64,000 nucleotides of DNA from Aequorivita capsosiphonis DSM 23843. Lineage in GTDB: Bacteria; Bacteroidota; Bacteroidia; Flavobacteriales; Flavobacteriaceae. The notes beneath the pieces are model-generated. The model saw nothing but the letters and a program-made list of their open reading frames with translations, did not search any database and was not told the origin of the DNA. Location: positions 396,444 through 460,443 of the forward strand of contig NZ_AUBG01000001.1 of NCBI RefSeq assembly GCF_000429125.1, read 5' to 3'. The first letter of the stretch is position 1, and every line of letters starts with the position of its first letter. Of the stretch, positions 28,511 through 36,621 are shown in pieces. The translations under genes were made by a program, and so were the position numbers.

Positions 28511-29317
28511 TTACTTTAACCCATAATGCTTCAAAAGCATCCGTTCATATACCTTGTCTGGTAAAATACGCTTTAGTACGATTGAAAATTTCTGCAGGCG
28601 AGAGCCCACTTTATAGTGAATCCTGGGATTCTCAGTTTCAATAATTTTATGGACCACCTTTGCCATTTCCAGTGGGTCGTTACCATTATCAACATGCTCA
28701 TTCATCATTTTGAGCGTGTTTCCATAGTCCTTATTATAAGGTGAGTTCTTTAACTCTGGCGCGTGATAGCGTCCCGCAGCAATATTTGTAGCAAAATCCC
28801 CCGGAGCAACATTGGTCATTTTTATTCCGAATTGCAGTGTTTCCATACGCATCGCTTCTATAGTAATTTCAAGGGAAGCTTTTGTTGCAGAATAAATCCC
28901 TCGGTATGGAAGCCCCATATATGCAGCTATTGAAGTAATATTCAAGATATGGCCGCAACCCTGATTACGCATCTGCGGAAGCACGGCTTTTATTACATTA
29001 ATGGGTCCGAGAAAATTGGTTTGAAATGCTTTTTTGATCTCTTCTTCTGGAGTTTCCTCAATTGGACCCGTAATTCCAATCCCTGCATTATTAATTACAA
29101 CATCAATTTTCTGAGCTTTACTTAGAATTTCCGAAACAACAGCTTGTATAGAATCCGTATCGTTCACATCCATTTTCAGTATAGAGAATGATGAATTGGT
29201 TATATTTTGAGGATTTCGGCTAGTTCCAAAGACTTGGTAGCCTCTTTCGCTAAGGTAATCACCAATGGCTCTACCAATTCCCGAAGAACCGCCTGTAATG
29301 AGTACTACTTTTGGCAT
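28511..29317 (-). CDS. Short-chain dehydrogenase/reductase
   Basis: A 268-residue classical SDR. The cofactor motif GGSSGIGRAIG is at residues 8-18, NNAGIGITGP is near 85, and the catalytic Ser and YSATKAS (YxxxK) are near 145-160. FGTSRNPQ after strand 2 suggests NADP(H) preference through the basic residues. The C-terminus is longer than minimal SDRs and contains a basic region (VGSRLQKFSIVLKRILPDKVYERML), as in the DltE/acyl-reductase-like group. The substrate is not predictable. Confidence 0.92.
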   Translation of the reverse strand: MPKVVLITGGSSGIGRAIGDYLSERGYQVFGTSRNPQNITNSSFSILKMDVNDTDSIQAVVSEILSKAQKIDVVINNAGIGITGPIEETPEEEIKKAFQTNFLGPINVIKAVLPQMRNQGCGHILNITSIAAYMGLPYRGIYSATKASLEITIEAMRMETLQFGIKMTNVAPGDFATNIAAGRYHAPELKNSPYNKDYGNTLKMMNEHVDNGNDPLEMAKVVHKIIETENPRIHYKVGSRLQKFSIVLKRILPDKVYERMLLKHYGLK

Positions 29318-29576
29318 AGAAGGTTGTTGAATAGCAAAGGTGCGGTTATGCGTTCAGTTTTCCAAATAGTTTTTTGAAAAAGAAACAGAACTGAAATGGT
29401 ATCAAGAAAAAAACGAATCAACAATAATCATTTGAAACATTCCCTATTTTGTTATTTAATATTCTGAATAAGGAGGTGTTTTTTAAAACGGTAAGAAGTA
29501 TATTTATTTACCGGTTTTGGAATTTTCCTGTTTTGGATTTTGGAATTTCTTATTTGGAATTTCCCTTTTAAGAGAT
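29318..29576. other. AT-rich spacer upstream of the SRP RNA region
   Basis: This is AT-rich DNA without a credible gene. Its right end (from about 29515) carries loosely repeated TTTTGGAATTT words. Together with the inverted repeat at 29577-29631, it fills the stretch between the SDR gene and the SRP RNA gene. Confidence 0.5.
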
Positions 29577-29631
29577 TTGCCATTTTTTGTTCCGCTCCCA
29601 AAATTTCGAGAGCGGGAACAAAAAATGGCAA
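29577..29631. repeat. 21-bp inverted repeat overlapping the SRP RNA 3' end
   Basis: The left arm at 29577-29597 (TTGCCATTTTTTGTTCCGCTC) and right arm at 29610-29631 are inverted copies differing by one inserted base, around a 12-nt AT-rich loop. The right arm includes the last bases of the SRP RNA and its T-run. Read on the minus strand it forms a long hairpin after the RNA; it may terminate transcription in both directions. Confidence 0.8.
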
Positions 29632-29720
29632 GCTACCTACATCACACCGCTACGACCATTTACCTTTGCTGCGTTCCCGCCCTGGAGGATTCAACAGGAG
29701 CTGGTTGTGTAGGACTTGCC
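29627..29720 (-). ncRNA. ffs: Signal recognition particle RNA, small bacterial form (4.5S-like)
   Basis: Read leftward, a 94-nt RNA begins GGCAAGUCCUACA and ends UGUAGGUAGCUUGCC, closing a long helix. In the middle lies the conserved SRP domain IV: the CCAGGGC side, a GGAA tetraloop closed by G-C, then GCAGCA, matching the symmetric and asymmetric internal loops that bind Ffh. The RNA pairs with Ffh and FtsY for co-translational membrane targeting. Ends are chosen from the terminal helix and from the promoter, which predicts a start at about 29720. A T-run follows the 3' end. Confidence 0.93.
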
Positions 29721-29724
29721 GCTG

Positions 29725-29754
29725 CAAAGATAAGGCTTTTTACAATTTTTGCAA
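29725..29754 (-). promoter_or_regulatory. Promoter of the SRP RNA gene
   Basis: On the minus strand TTGC (29754-29751) is followed by TATCTTTG (29732-29725), that is TTG-N19-TAnnTTTG, the full Bacteroidetes consensus. Initiation about 5 nt beyond the box coincides with the predicted 5' end of the RNA. Confidence 0.8.
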
Positions 29755-29808
29755 GTATTTTCACGTTTCAATTTTAATAAATACCTTGCAACAAATAAAA
29801 CACGAACA

Positions 29809-30858
29809 ATGAAAATTTATAACGCTTTAGTTCCTACTCTATTAGTGCTTTTAATGGGTGGTTGTGGAAGTAATTCCGATGAAAAAAAAGATACTTTTTC
29901 ACTGGAAATCTCCGATGCAAAGAAGTCTTATACCACAGAAGACGTACTTTCCATTTCCTTGATCAATAAAAAAAACATTGAGATTGATTCTGTTGTTTAC
30001 TTTCTCAATAAAGATAAAGTAGAAGTCTCCAGCAATAAACTAGCTCTTTCTGGAAAAAAACTGGGTGAGAAAAAACTAAAAGCGAAAATCTATAGCGACG
30101 GTAATGTTTATGAAACCAATAAAACAATTCTGATCCTTTCGTCTATTAAACCGAAACTTTACACCTATAAAATTCTCGAAACCTACCCTCACGATATAAA
30201 TGCATATACGCAAGGCTTAGAGTTTGCAAACGATACCTTATATGAAAGTACCGGGCAATATAAAGAATCCACCCTCCGCAAAACAGATTACAAAACAGGT
30301 GAAGTTTTAAAAATGGTTAACCTTGACGATCACTATTTCGGGGAAGGCCTCACTATTTTAAATAATAAGATCTATCAACTCACGTGGCGTGAAAACACAG
30401 GTTTTATTTATAACCTGCAGACCATGGAACAAACCGGAACTTTTGTTTATGGAGATAGCAAAGAAGGATGGGGTCTTTGTCACGATGGCAATAATATTTA
30501 TAAAAGCGATGGCACCGATAAAATCTGGATCCTTAACCCCAATACGCTTGCTGAAAAAGATTATATCGAGATTTTCACCAATACCAGTAAAATAAGTAGC
30601 GTCAACGAGTTGGAATGGGTTGAAGGAAAAATATACGCCAATGTTTACCAACAAGGATCCATCGCAATCATAGATCCTACCAATGGCGCCGTGGAAGGAG
30701 TGATTGATCTTACCGATTTAAAAGATAAGGTAACCCAACACGCCAAACTAGATGTGCTAAACGGCATTGCTTATAATGGAGAACCCAATATACTTTATAT
30801 CACCGGCAAGAATTGGGACAAGCTTTTTAAAGTTGAAATAAGCCCCCTAACCCCCTAA
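29809..30858 (+). CDS. Glutaminyl-peptide cyclotransferase, lipoprotein
   Basis: A 349-residue five-bladed-propeller type glutamine cyclotransferase, which converts N-terminal glutamine of peptides to pyroglutamate. With the ATG at 29809 the protein starts with an SPII signal ending LLMGGC (Cys19); an in-frame ATG 20 codons upstream lies in the SRP RNA promoter region and would bury the signal, so it is rejected. After an Ig-like segment, the family core appears: ETYPHDINAYTQGLEF, YESTGQYKESTLRK, YFGEGLTILNNKIYQLTW and NELEWVEGKIYANVY. The last residues (SPLTP) and stop lie in a dispersed repeat. Confidence 0.92.
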   Translation: MKIYNALVPTLLVLLMGGCGSNSDEKKDTFSLEISDAKKSYTTEDVLSISLINKKNIEIDSVVYFLNKDKVEVSSNKLALSGKKLGEKKLKAKIYSDGNVYETNKTILILSSIKPKLYTYKILETYPHDINAYTQGLEFANDTLYESTGQYKESTLRKTDYKTGEVLKMVNLDDHYFGEGLTILNNKIYQLTWRENTGFIYNLQTMEQTGTFVYGDSKEGWGLCHDGNNIYKSDGTDKIWILNPNTLAEKDYIEIFTNTSKISSVNELEWVEGKIYANVYQQGSIAIIDPTNGAVEGVIDLTDLKDKVTQHAKLDVLNGIAYNGEPNILYITGKNWDKLFKVEISPLTP

Positions 30859-30863
30859 GGGCG
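30841..30863 (-). repeat. Copy of the CCCTTTAGGG..GGGG dispersed repeat overlapping a gene end
   Basis: The minus strand reads CGCCCTTAGGGGGTTAGGGG, matching copies near 3710 and 8654. It encodes the last residues and stop codon of the glutaminyl cyclase gene. Downstream DNA (30864-30900) has CAACTGAAAACT-type filler. Confidence 0.6.
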
Positions 30864-30961
30864 AACGATGCTGCAAACTGCAACTATCAACTGAAAACTT
30901 CTTCAACCTTTACAATAATAAGCTTCATAAAAAGTTATATTTTTACCAAAATTTTACTTGA

Positions 30962-32494
30962 ATGAGGTATTTATATGGATTGGCGATTTTATGCTGCCTA
31001 GTATTGTGGAGTTCTTGCCGCAACGATTTTGAAACTGTTGCCAGCACTGGAAGTCTGCAGTTTTCAAAAGACACGGTTTATCTGGACACGGTGTTTACGA
31101 ACATTGGTTCCAGCACCTATAATCTAAAGGTTTACAACCGAAGTAATGACGATATTAATATTCCATCTGTTCGTTTATCCCAAGGTGAAAGCTCTAACTA
31201 TCGCTTAAATGTTGATGGCGTTCCCGGTAGAATTTTTGAAAATGTACAAATTCTTGCAAAGGATAGCATTTTTATATTTATTGAAACCACGCTGGATATC
31301 AATAATCTACCCACTAACGCAAGAGATTTTCTTTATACCGATCAACTCCTGTTTGATACTGGCGGTAACGAACAGAAAGTAGAATTGGTTACGCTTGTAA
31401 AAGATGCCGTTTTTCTCTATCCTGAAAAATATGCCGATGGCACTATTGAAACACTTACCCTAGGCGAAGGTGATGATGCCGTAGAAATTGAAGGGTTTTT
31501 CCTTGATGATGATGAACTAACTTTTACTAACGAAAAACCGTATGTAATATATGGCTTTGCAGCAGTCCCCAGCAATAAGACACTTACTGTAGAAGCAGGT
31601 GCAAGAGTTCATTTTCATAATTCCAGCGGTATTTTAGTTGCGCAAAATGGAACCATGAAAGTTTTAGGAGGCGAAAGCGCTGATCGGGAAGCTATGGAAA
31701 ATGAAGTAATCTTTCAGGGGGATCGCTTAGAACCAGGGTTTGCCGATATTCCTGGCCAATGGGGTTATATCTGGCTCACCCAAGGAAGCGTAAACAATGA
31801 ATTTAAATTTACCACAATAAAAAACAGCACCGTTGGTATTTTAGTGGATGCGAGTCCGCTAAATTTGAGTAACGTTCAAATTTATAATAGCACCAACGTT
31901 GGTTTACTTTCAAGAACGGGTTTTATTGAAGCCGAAAACTTGGTGATTAACAACAGTGGCCAAACTTCATTAGCTATCCAACTTGGGGGTAGTTACGAAT
32001 TTAAACATGCCACATTTGCCAATTATTGGACTGGCGGGTTTAGATCTTTCCCCACTGTTTCCATTGAAAACATTTTTGAAACCAATGAAGACTTATTTGT
32101 TGCAGATTTGATTAAAGCAGATTTCATAAATTGTATTATCTACGGAAACGAACGTCGTGAATTTTCCTTATTCAAAAACGATCAAGCTGCATTCAATTTT
32201 AAATTTGAAAACTCTCTTGTACGCTTTGAAGATCCCACAGGCGAATTTGCGGATAATCCTTTATATGATTTTAGCAATGAAGCATTATATCCTGAAACAA
32301 AGTTTAATATTGATCCAATTTTCCAAAATACGGAAATGAACAATTTCAATATTGAAGCTGGAGAATCTGGCGCAATAGGAATTGGGAAACCTGGCGTTGG
32401 CCCTTCTAAAGATTTGAATGGCATTGTAAGACCTTCTCCTCCAACAAAACCAGACGCCGGCGCTTATCAAGCAACTATCTTTCCGGAAGATTAG
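30962..32494 (+). CDS. Large lipoprotein with predicted parallel beta-helix
   Basis: A 510-residue lipoprotein (SPII signal ending LVLWSSC, Cys19). An N-terminal region (about 25-140) resembles an Ig-like or choice-of-anchor beta domain (LQFSKDTVYLDTVFTNIGSSTYNLKVYN). It is followed by TLTVEAGARVHFHNSSGILV and successive short strands (KFTTIKNSTVGILVD, LNLSNVQIYNSTNVGLLSR, AENLVINNSGQTSLAIQ) typical of a right-handed beta-helix. The C-terminal DAGAYQ phrase is frequent in such proteins. No catalytic residues were identified. A perfect terminator follows. Confidence 0.82.
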   Translation: MRYLYGLAILCCLVLWSSCRNDFETVASTGSLQFSKDTVYLDTVFTNIGSSTYNLKVYNRSNDDINIPSVRLSQGESSNYRLNVDGVPGRIFENVQILAKDSIFIFIETTLDINNLPTNARDFLYTDQLLFDTGGNEQKVELVTLVKDAVFLYPEKYADGTIETLTLGEGDDAVEIEGFFLDDDELTFTNEKPYVIYGFAAVPSNKTLTVEAGARVHFHNSSGILVAQNGTMKVLGGESADREAMENEVIFQGDRLEPGFADIPGQWGYIWLTQGSVNNEFKFTTIKNSTVGILVDASPLNLSNVQIYNSTNVGLLSRTGFIEAENLVINNSGQTSLAIQLGGSYEFKHATFANYWTGGFRSFPTVSIENIFETNEDLFVADLIKADFINCIIYGNERREFSLFKNDQAAFNFKFENSLVRFEDPTGEFADNPLYDFSNEALYPETKFNIDPIFQNTEMNNFNIEAGESGAIGIGKPGVGPSKDLNGIVRPSPPTKPDAGAYQATIFPED

Positions 32495-32504
32495 AAAAAC
32501 GCAA

Positions 32505-32539
32505 TCAAAAAAACCCGTCCAAGCAGACGGGTTTTTTGA
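32505..32539. terminator. Bidirectional terminator between lipoprotein and deaminase genes
   Basis: CCCGTC-CAAGCA-GACGGG is flanked by AAAAAAA and TTTTTT, at a convergent junction. Confidence 0.9.
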
Positions 32540-32561
32540 TACAATATGAAGTGTAATTATA

Positions 32562-33041
32562 TTAATAATCTACTCTCCCTTCTTTCTCTTCCCACTTTTT
32601 AAAAACTTTTCGGCCTTCCTCCCTATCCAGATTGATAAACTTTACATTTCGGTCTTCAATCTTTTTATCTATTTCGTCATAGATAAAGTGATCGTCAAAA
32701 CCAATTTCGGCGGCATCTTCCTTGGTGCAAGCATAGTAAACCGCTTTGGGTCTTGCCCAATAAATAGCGCCCAAACACATTGGGCAAGGCTCGCAGGAAG
32801 TGTATATAATACAATCATCCAATTGAAAAGATCCTAACTTCTCGCAAGCCTTTCGAATAGCAACAACCTCCGCATGGGCAGTTGGATCGTTACTAGAAGT
32901 AACAGCATTAAATCCTTCGGCTATTATTTCGCCATTTTTAACCACTACAGCGCCAAATGGTCCTCCTGCTTGGGAATCCATTCCTTTTTCAGAAAGCTCT
33001 ATGGCGCGTTTTATAAATCTGTTGTCTTGTTCCGTAATCAT
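32562..33041 (-). CDS. guaD: Guanine deaminase (cytidine-deaminase fold)
   Basis: A 159-residue zinc-dependent deaminase. The zinc site is complete: H56 and E58 in TAHAEV, C83 and C86 in SCEPCPMC. The segment AIYWARPKAVYYACTKEDAAEIGFDDHFIYDEI distinguishes the short bacterial guanine deaminase group (Bacillus GuaD type) from TadA and cytidine deaminases. It converts guanine to xanthine in purine salvage. The GNAT gene upstream ends 15 nt before this start, so both are probably on one transcript. Confidence 0.9.
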   Translation of the reverse strand: MITEQDNRFIKRAIELSEKGMDSQAGGPFGAVVVKNGEIIAEGFNAVTSSNDPTAHAEVVAIRKACEKLGSFQLDDCIIYTSCEPCPMCLGAIYWARPKAVYYACTKEDAAEIGFDDHFIYDEIDKKIEDRNVKFINLDREEGRKVFKKWEEKEGRVDY

Positions 33042-33056
33042 ATTTTATTTTTAATG

Positions 33057-33551
33057 TTAATTTGAAAATAATAATAACTCCTCATCATCACCATAGGAAT
33101 ACGTTCCAACTTCTGAAAGTCCTAATTTCTTTAAAAGCTTGATGGAGGAAGCATTCTCAGGCAATGTAAAACCGACTATTTTATGAACTCCTAAATCTTC
33201 CGAAGCATATTTCATAATTGCATGAGCCGCCTCAAAAGCATAGCCTTTATTGAAATATTCGGGCAAAAAAGCAAAACCAATATCTGGATGGTCAAGATTC
33301 TCTCGTTGGTAAAGTCCTGAAGAACCAATTTCCGAACCATCCTTTAATGTAACCAAATAAGGACCAAAACCTTGATTTTTATAACTAGGTATGTAATTTT
33401 TCAGCAAATAGGTTTCGGCGTCTTGAATGGAATTAATATTTCTATTCCCAATATTTTTAAGCCAGCCTTCGCTATTCATAAGTTTGTAAATGAAATGCGC
33501 ATCATCACGTGTATATTTGCGTATAATAAGTCGGTCGGTTTCTATTTTCAT
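33057..33551 (-). CDS. GNAT acetyltransferase (RimJ/RimL-like)
   Basis: A 164-residue GNAT domain: ETDRLIIRKYTRDDAHFIYKLM at the N-terminus, DIGFAFLPEYFNKGYAFEAAHAIMKYA carrying the acetyl-CoA pyrophosphate-binding loop (N-K-G-Y-A), then HKIVGFTLPENASSIKLLKKLGL. This order matches the RimJ/RimL-like Acetyltransf_3 group, whose members acetylate protein N-termini or small amines; the substrate is unknown. It is transcribed with the guanine deaminase gene. Confidence 0.9.
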   Translation of the reverse strand: MKIETDRLIIRKYTRDDAHFIYKLMNSEGWLKNIGNRNINSIQDAETYLLKNYIPSYKNQGFGPYLVTLKDGSEIGSSGLYQRENLDHPDIGFAFLPEYFNKGYAFEAAHAIMKYASEDLGVHKIVGFTLPENASSIKLLKKLGLSEVGTYSYGDDEELLLFSN

Positions 33552-33619
33552 CGGTTAATATGAAGAAAGTGTTTGGAGTATCAAAGATAAATAATTGAAG
33601 CTTGCTGAATCCCTCAATT

Positions 33620-33653
33620 AAAAAAACCTTTAGCTTTTCAACTGAAGGTTTTT
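33620..33653 (-). terminator. Terminator after the lipoprotein gene at 33676-34935
   Basis: AAAAACCTT and AAGGTTTTT pair around an imperfect TAG/CTG core; T-run on the minus strand. Confidence 0.75.
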
Positions 33654-33675
33654 ATCAAAAATCAAACAAACTGCT

Positions 33676-34935
33676 CTAATCATATTTTTTAGACACACCT
33701 TCATAAATACCATTTTCGGGGATTTCATATACATTGCCCTGAATTCTATACTTCAAAATATCTTTATATAAACTTAGTGTATTATAATGGCTCAACAAAA
33801 CCGAGCCTAACGGTAATGTTTGAAAATCTCTAAGTTTTGGATAAGATTGTTGAATATTAATTCGTACATTTTTCTTAGAAAAAGTTATCTCGGGAGCGAC
33901 TTCGCCATATACAGAATGCGACATAAATACGGTTTCACTTGAATTTGATCCACGGAAAATCACGTTGTAAAGAGTGGCATCGCCATTAGTAGTCATATTA
34001 AAATTTGAGGCAGATTGATTATTTACCACAAAACTTATTTCTGGTGTAGCAATAGAAGTAGGAATTGTAGGTGCATTTATATCTTTAAAGTATTGAAAAT
34101 TATCATTACCGAAACTAACGCGGAACAAATAACTGTCAAAAACATTCGTAGCCACCGGAATTGAAAGTGAAGTCATTCCACTTGGATAATTTCCTTCTCG
34201 AATAGGTTGGTATATATTGTTAGTCATCCCATTAACCAAACCTTCAAGTCCATAATTATATATGTTATTAGAAGGAGATTGAACAGTCACGATATTTTCA
34301 ATTTCTGGCAATGTATTATAGTCAATATTGAAGATAGAACCTTCTTCAATATCTTCTTGCCAAAAATATCTATCAAGTTGGTCATTTGGACTTTTAAAGG
34401 AAACATAAAAATCACTTGTAGGAGAACCTTTTAAATTACTACGGAATTTATAATATCCTCCATTTTCAGGGCCATAAGTTCCAGCGCTTGTTGTACTTGA
34501 AGTTACTTCACAGGGATAACCTGTATTTTCTAGATTTATATAAATTTCGTCGTTCGAGTTTTCTATAGCCTGTCTGGGAAATATAGTATAATCTCCTTGC
34601 TCAACATCTGAAAAAGTTTTCAGTGAAAAAAGATCCTCGTCCACAAAATCCAAATAATCATATTTCATATAACTTAAGTCGTAAATAGCTGATGGTTCTC
34701 CCGAATAACTTAATGTTAGTGTTTCACCTATTTGTAATTCGCCTCTGGCTAGAATTGATCCGCTTTCATCACTAAGAAAGGCTGTCAGGCTTTGAGTAAA
34801 GTTGGAAAAGCGATAATCGGGATCAACATGAATGGTTATAGTGAAATCTTGCAATCCTGAACCTGTATCATCTACATCATTTGAACAGCTAAACAGAATC
34901 GCGGAAAACAATAGAAGAAAGAATATATTTTTCAT
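33676..34935 (-). CDS. Hypothetical lipoprotein
   Basis: A 419-residue lipoprotein with an SPII signal ending SAILFSC (Cys17), followed by the acidic SNDVDDTGSG, a composition resembling Bacteroidetes surface-export signals. The rest is beta-rich with many Tyr, Asn and Ser and no family I recognise; the early TITIHVDPDYRFSNF and YDLSYMKYDYLDF segments look like Ig-like strands. No catalytic motif is visible. It is a single gene with its own terminator. Confidence 0.8.
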   Translation of the reverse strand: MKNIFFLLLFSAILFSCSNDVDDTGSGLQDFTITIHVDPDYRFSNFTQSLTAFLSDESGSILARGELQIGETLTLSYSGEPSAIYDLSYMKYDYLDFVDEDLFSLKTFSDVEQGDYTIFPRQAIENSNDEIYINLENTGYPCEVTSSTTSAGTYGPENGGYYKFRSNLKGSPTSDFYVSFKSPNDQLDRYFWQEDIEEGSIFNIDYNTLPEIENIVTVQSPSNNIYNYGLEGLVNGMTNNIYQPIREGNYPSGMTSLSIPVATNVFDSYLFRVSFGNDNFQYFKDINAPTIPTSIATPEISFVVNNQSASNFNMTTNGDATLYNVIFRGSNSSETVFMSHSVYGEVAPEITFSKKNVRINIQQSYPKLRDFQTLPLGSVLLSHYNTLSLYKDILKYRIQGNVYEIPENGIYEGVSKKYD

Positions 34936-35013
34936 AACAATAGGTTTTAATGTATTTTAAGATTTTAAACTCTTTACCTTATAGTCTTAAAAACGCTGAA
35001 AGGTTGCGTTGAA

Positions 35014-35046
35014 AACAAAAAAACCTTCAGCGGTTAACTGAAGGTT
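35014..35046 (-). terminator. Terminator after glyA
   Basis: AACCTTCAG (35022-35030) and CTGAAGGTT (35038-35046) form a 9-bp stem with a 7-nt loop; on the minus strand a run of T follows. It begins 25 nt beyond the glyA stop. Confidence 0.85.
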
Positions 35047-35070
35047 ATATAAAATTTAGATGAATATTCT

Positions 35071-36345
35071 TTACATTTTAAACAATGGTAATCCGGACAT
35101 CATTTCATTTACCTTTTCGGCAATGCTTTCAAGTTTGGCATCATCGTCACGGTTTGAAATCACCTCATCTACCAAATCAACAATTTTCCCCATATCTTTT
35201 TCCACCAAACCACGGGTTGTAACCGCAGCTGTTCCAACACGAATTCCGCTGGTTACAAATGGAGATCGGTCATCAAAGGGAACCATGTTTTTATTCACAG
35301 TAATATCTGCCTTCCCTAATGCTTCCTCAGCTTCCTTTCCGGAAAGATTCTTATTGCGAAGATCGATCAGCATCACATGAGTATCAGTTCCACCTGAAAC
35401 AACATCGTATCCCTTATCCATAAAACGCTGTGCCATTATTGCTGCATTCTTCTTTACTTGCACCATATAATGAAGGAAGTCATCCGTCAAAGCTTCGCCA
35501 AAAGCAATGGCTTTAGCTGCAATTATATGCTCTAGTGGTCCACCTTGATTCCCAGGAAAAACAGCACTGTTCAATAAGGAGCTCATTTTTTTAAGTTTTC
35601 CGTTTTTCAATTTTTGACCAAATGGATTTTCAAAATCCTTACCCATCATTATCATCCCACCGCGAGGACCGCGCAAGGTTTTATGGGTAGTTGTGGTAAC
35701 TATATGACAATGCGGAAGTGGATCTCCTATAATTCCTTTGGCGATCAAACCCGCAGGATGCGCAATATCGGCCATCAATAACGCGCCAACTTTGTCTGCA
35801 ATTTCACGGAACCTTTTATAGTCCATTTCGCGTCCGTATGCCGAGGCACCCGCGATTATCATTTTCGGCTTCTCTTTTATCGCCATGGCTTCCACCATAT
35901 CATAATCTATCAGGCCAGTTTCCTTTACAACACCATAAAATACAGGCTGGTAAAGTTTTCCTGAAAAATTAACTGGAGAACCATGGGTTAAATGCCCGCC
36001 GTGAGAAAGATCAAAACCTAAAAATTTATCGCCTGGTTTTAGACATGCTGCGAAAACAGCCGTATTTGCTTGTGACCCACTATGCGGTTGCACGTTTGCA
36101 TATTCGGCACCAAATAGTGCTTTTGCGCGGTCAATAGCTAGTTGCTCCACCTCGTCTACCACTTCGCAACCACCGTAGTAGCGCTTTCCAGGATAGCCTT
36201 CAGCATATTTATTAGTTAGAACGGAACCTGCAGCTTCCATAACTTGTCCGCTTACAAAGTTCTCTGAAGCAATTAGCTCCAGCCCATTTAATTGGCGTTG
36301 TTTTTCTTCTTCTATTAATTCAAAAATTTGTTCGTCTCGTTTCAT
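35071..36345 (-). CDS. glyA: Serine hydroxymethyltransferase
   Basis: A 424-residue PLP enzyme that interconverts serine and glycine and charges tetrahydrofolate with one-carbon units. [36 protein letters not shown] is present near the start, the PLP lysine is K222 in [14 protein letters not shown], and the C-terminal [16 protein letters not shown] is intact. Length is normal (about 415-430). The gene is flanked by its own terminator and a 276-nt AT-rich spacer upstream, so it appears monocistronic. Confidence 0.98.
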   Translation of the reverse strand: MKRDEQIFELIEEEKQRQLNGLELIASENFVSGQVMEAAGSVLTNKYAEGYPGKRYYGGCEVVDEVEQLAIDRAKALFGAEYANVQPHSGSQANTAVFAACLKPGDKFLGFDLSHGGHLTHGSPVNFSGKLYQPVFYGVVKETGLIDYDMVEAMAIKEKPKMIIAGASAYGREMDYKRFREIADKVGALLMADIAHPAGLIAKGIIGDPLPHCHIVTTTTHKTLRGPRGGMIMMGKDFENPFGQKLKNGKLKKMSSLLNSAVFPGNQGGPLEHIIAAKAIAFGEALTDDFLHYMVQVKKNAAIMAQRFMDKGYDVVSGGTDTHVMLIDLRNKNLSGKEAEEALGKADITVNKNMVPFDDRSPFVTSGIRVGTAAVTTRGLVEKDMGKIVDLVDEVISNRDDDAKLESIAEKVNEMMSGLPLFKM

Positions 36346-36621
36346 AGTAAAAGCTTATGGTTTGGGGTTTAAAGTTTAAAAATTACGAGGTATTTCGCTT
36401 CAGAACCATAAACCCGAAACAACAAACCTCGTCGAAAGTTAATTAAATCCAAAAATACTAATTACATTCGGTAACTATCATGAAATATATATATTTGACG
36501 AACAATTTTACTAACAAAACTCAATATTGAAAATAAAACGAATTAGCAATTAAATAACTGATTTCAAATTATTTGAAATAATTTTACTTAATTTTATTTT
36601 TAATTACAAAAGAATAATAAA

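Noticed and set aside
29540..29812. Open reading frames across the SRP RNA region on the plus strand
   Set aside because: They cover the SRP RNA, its inverted repeat and its promoter, and the encoded sequences are low-complexity with no family; the RNA explains the conservation.
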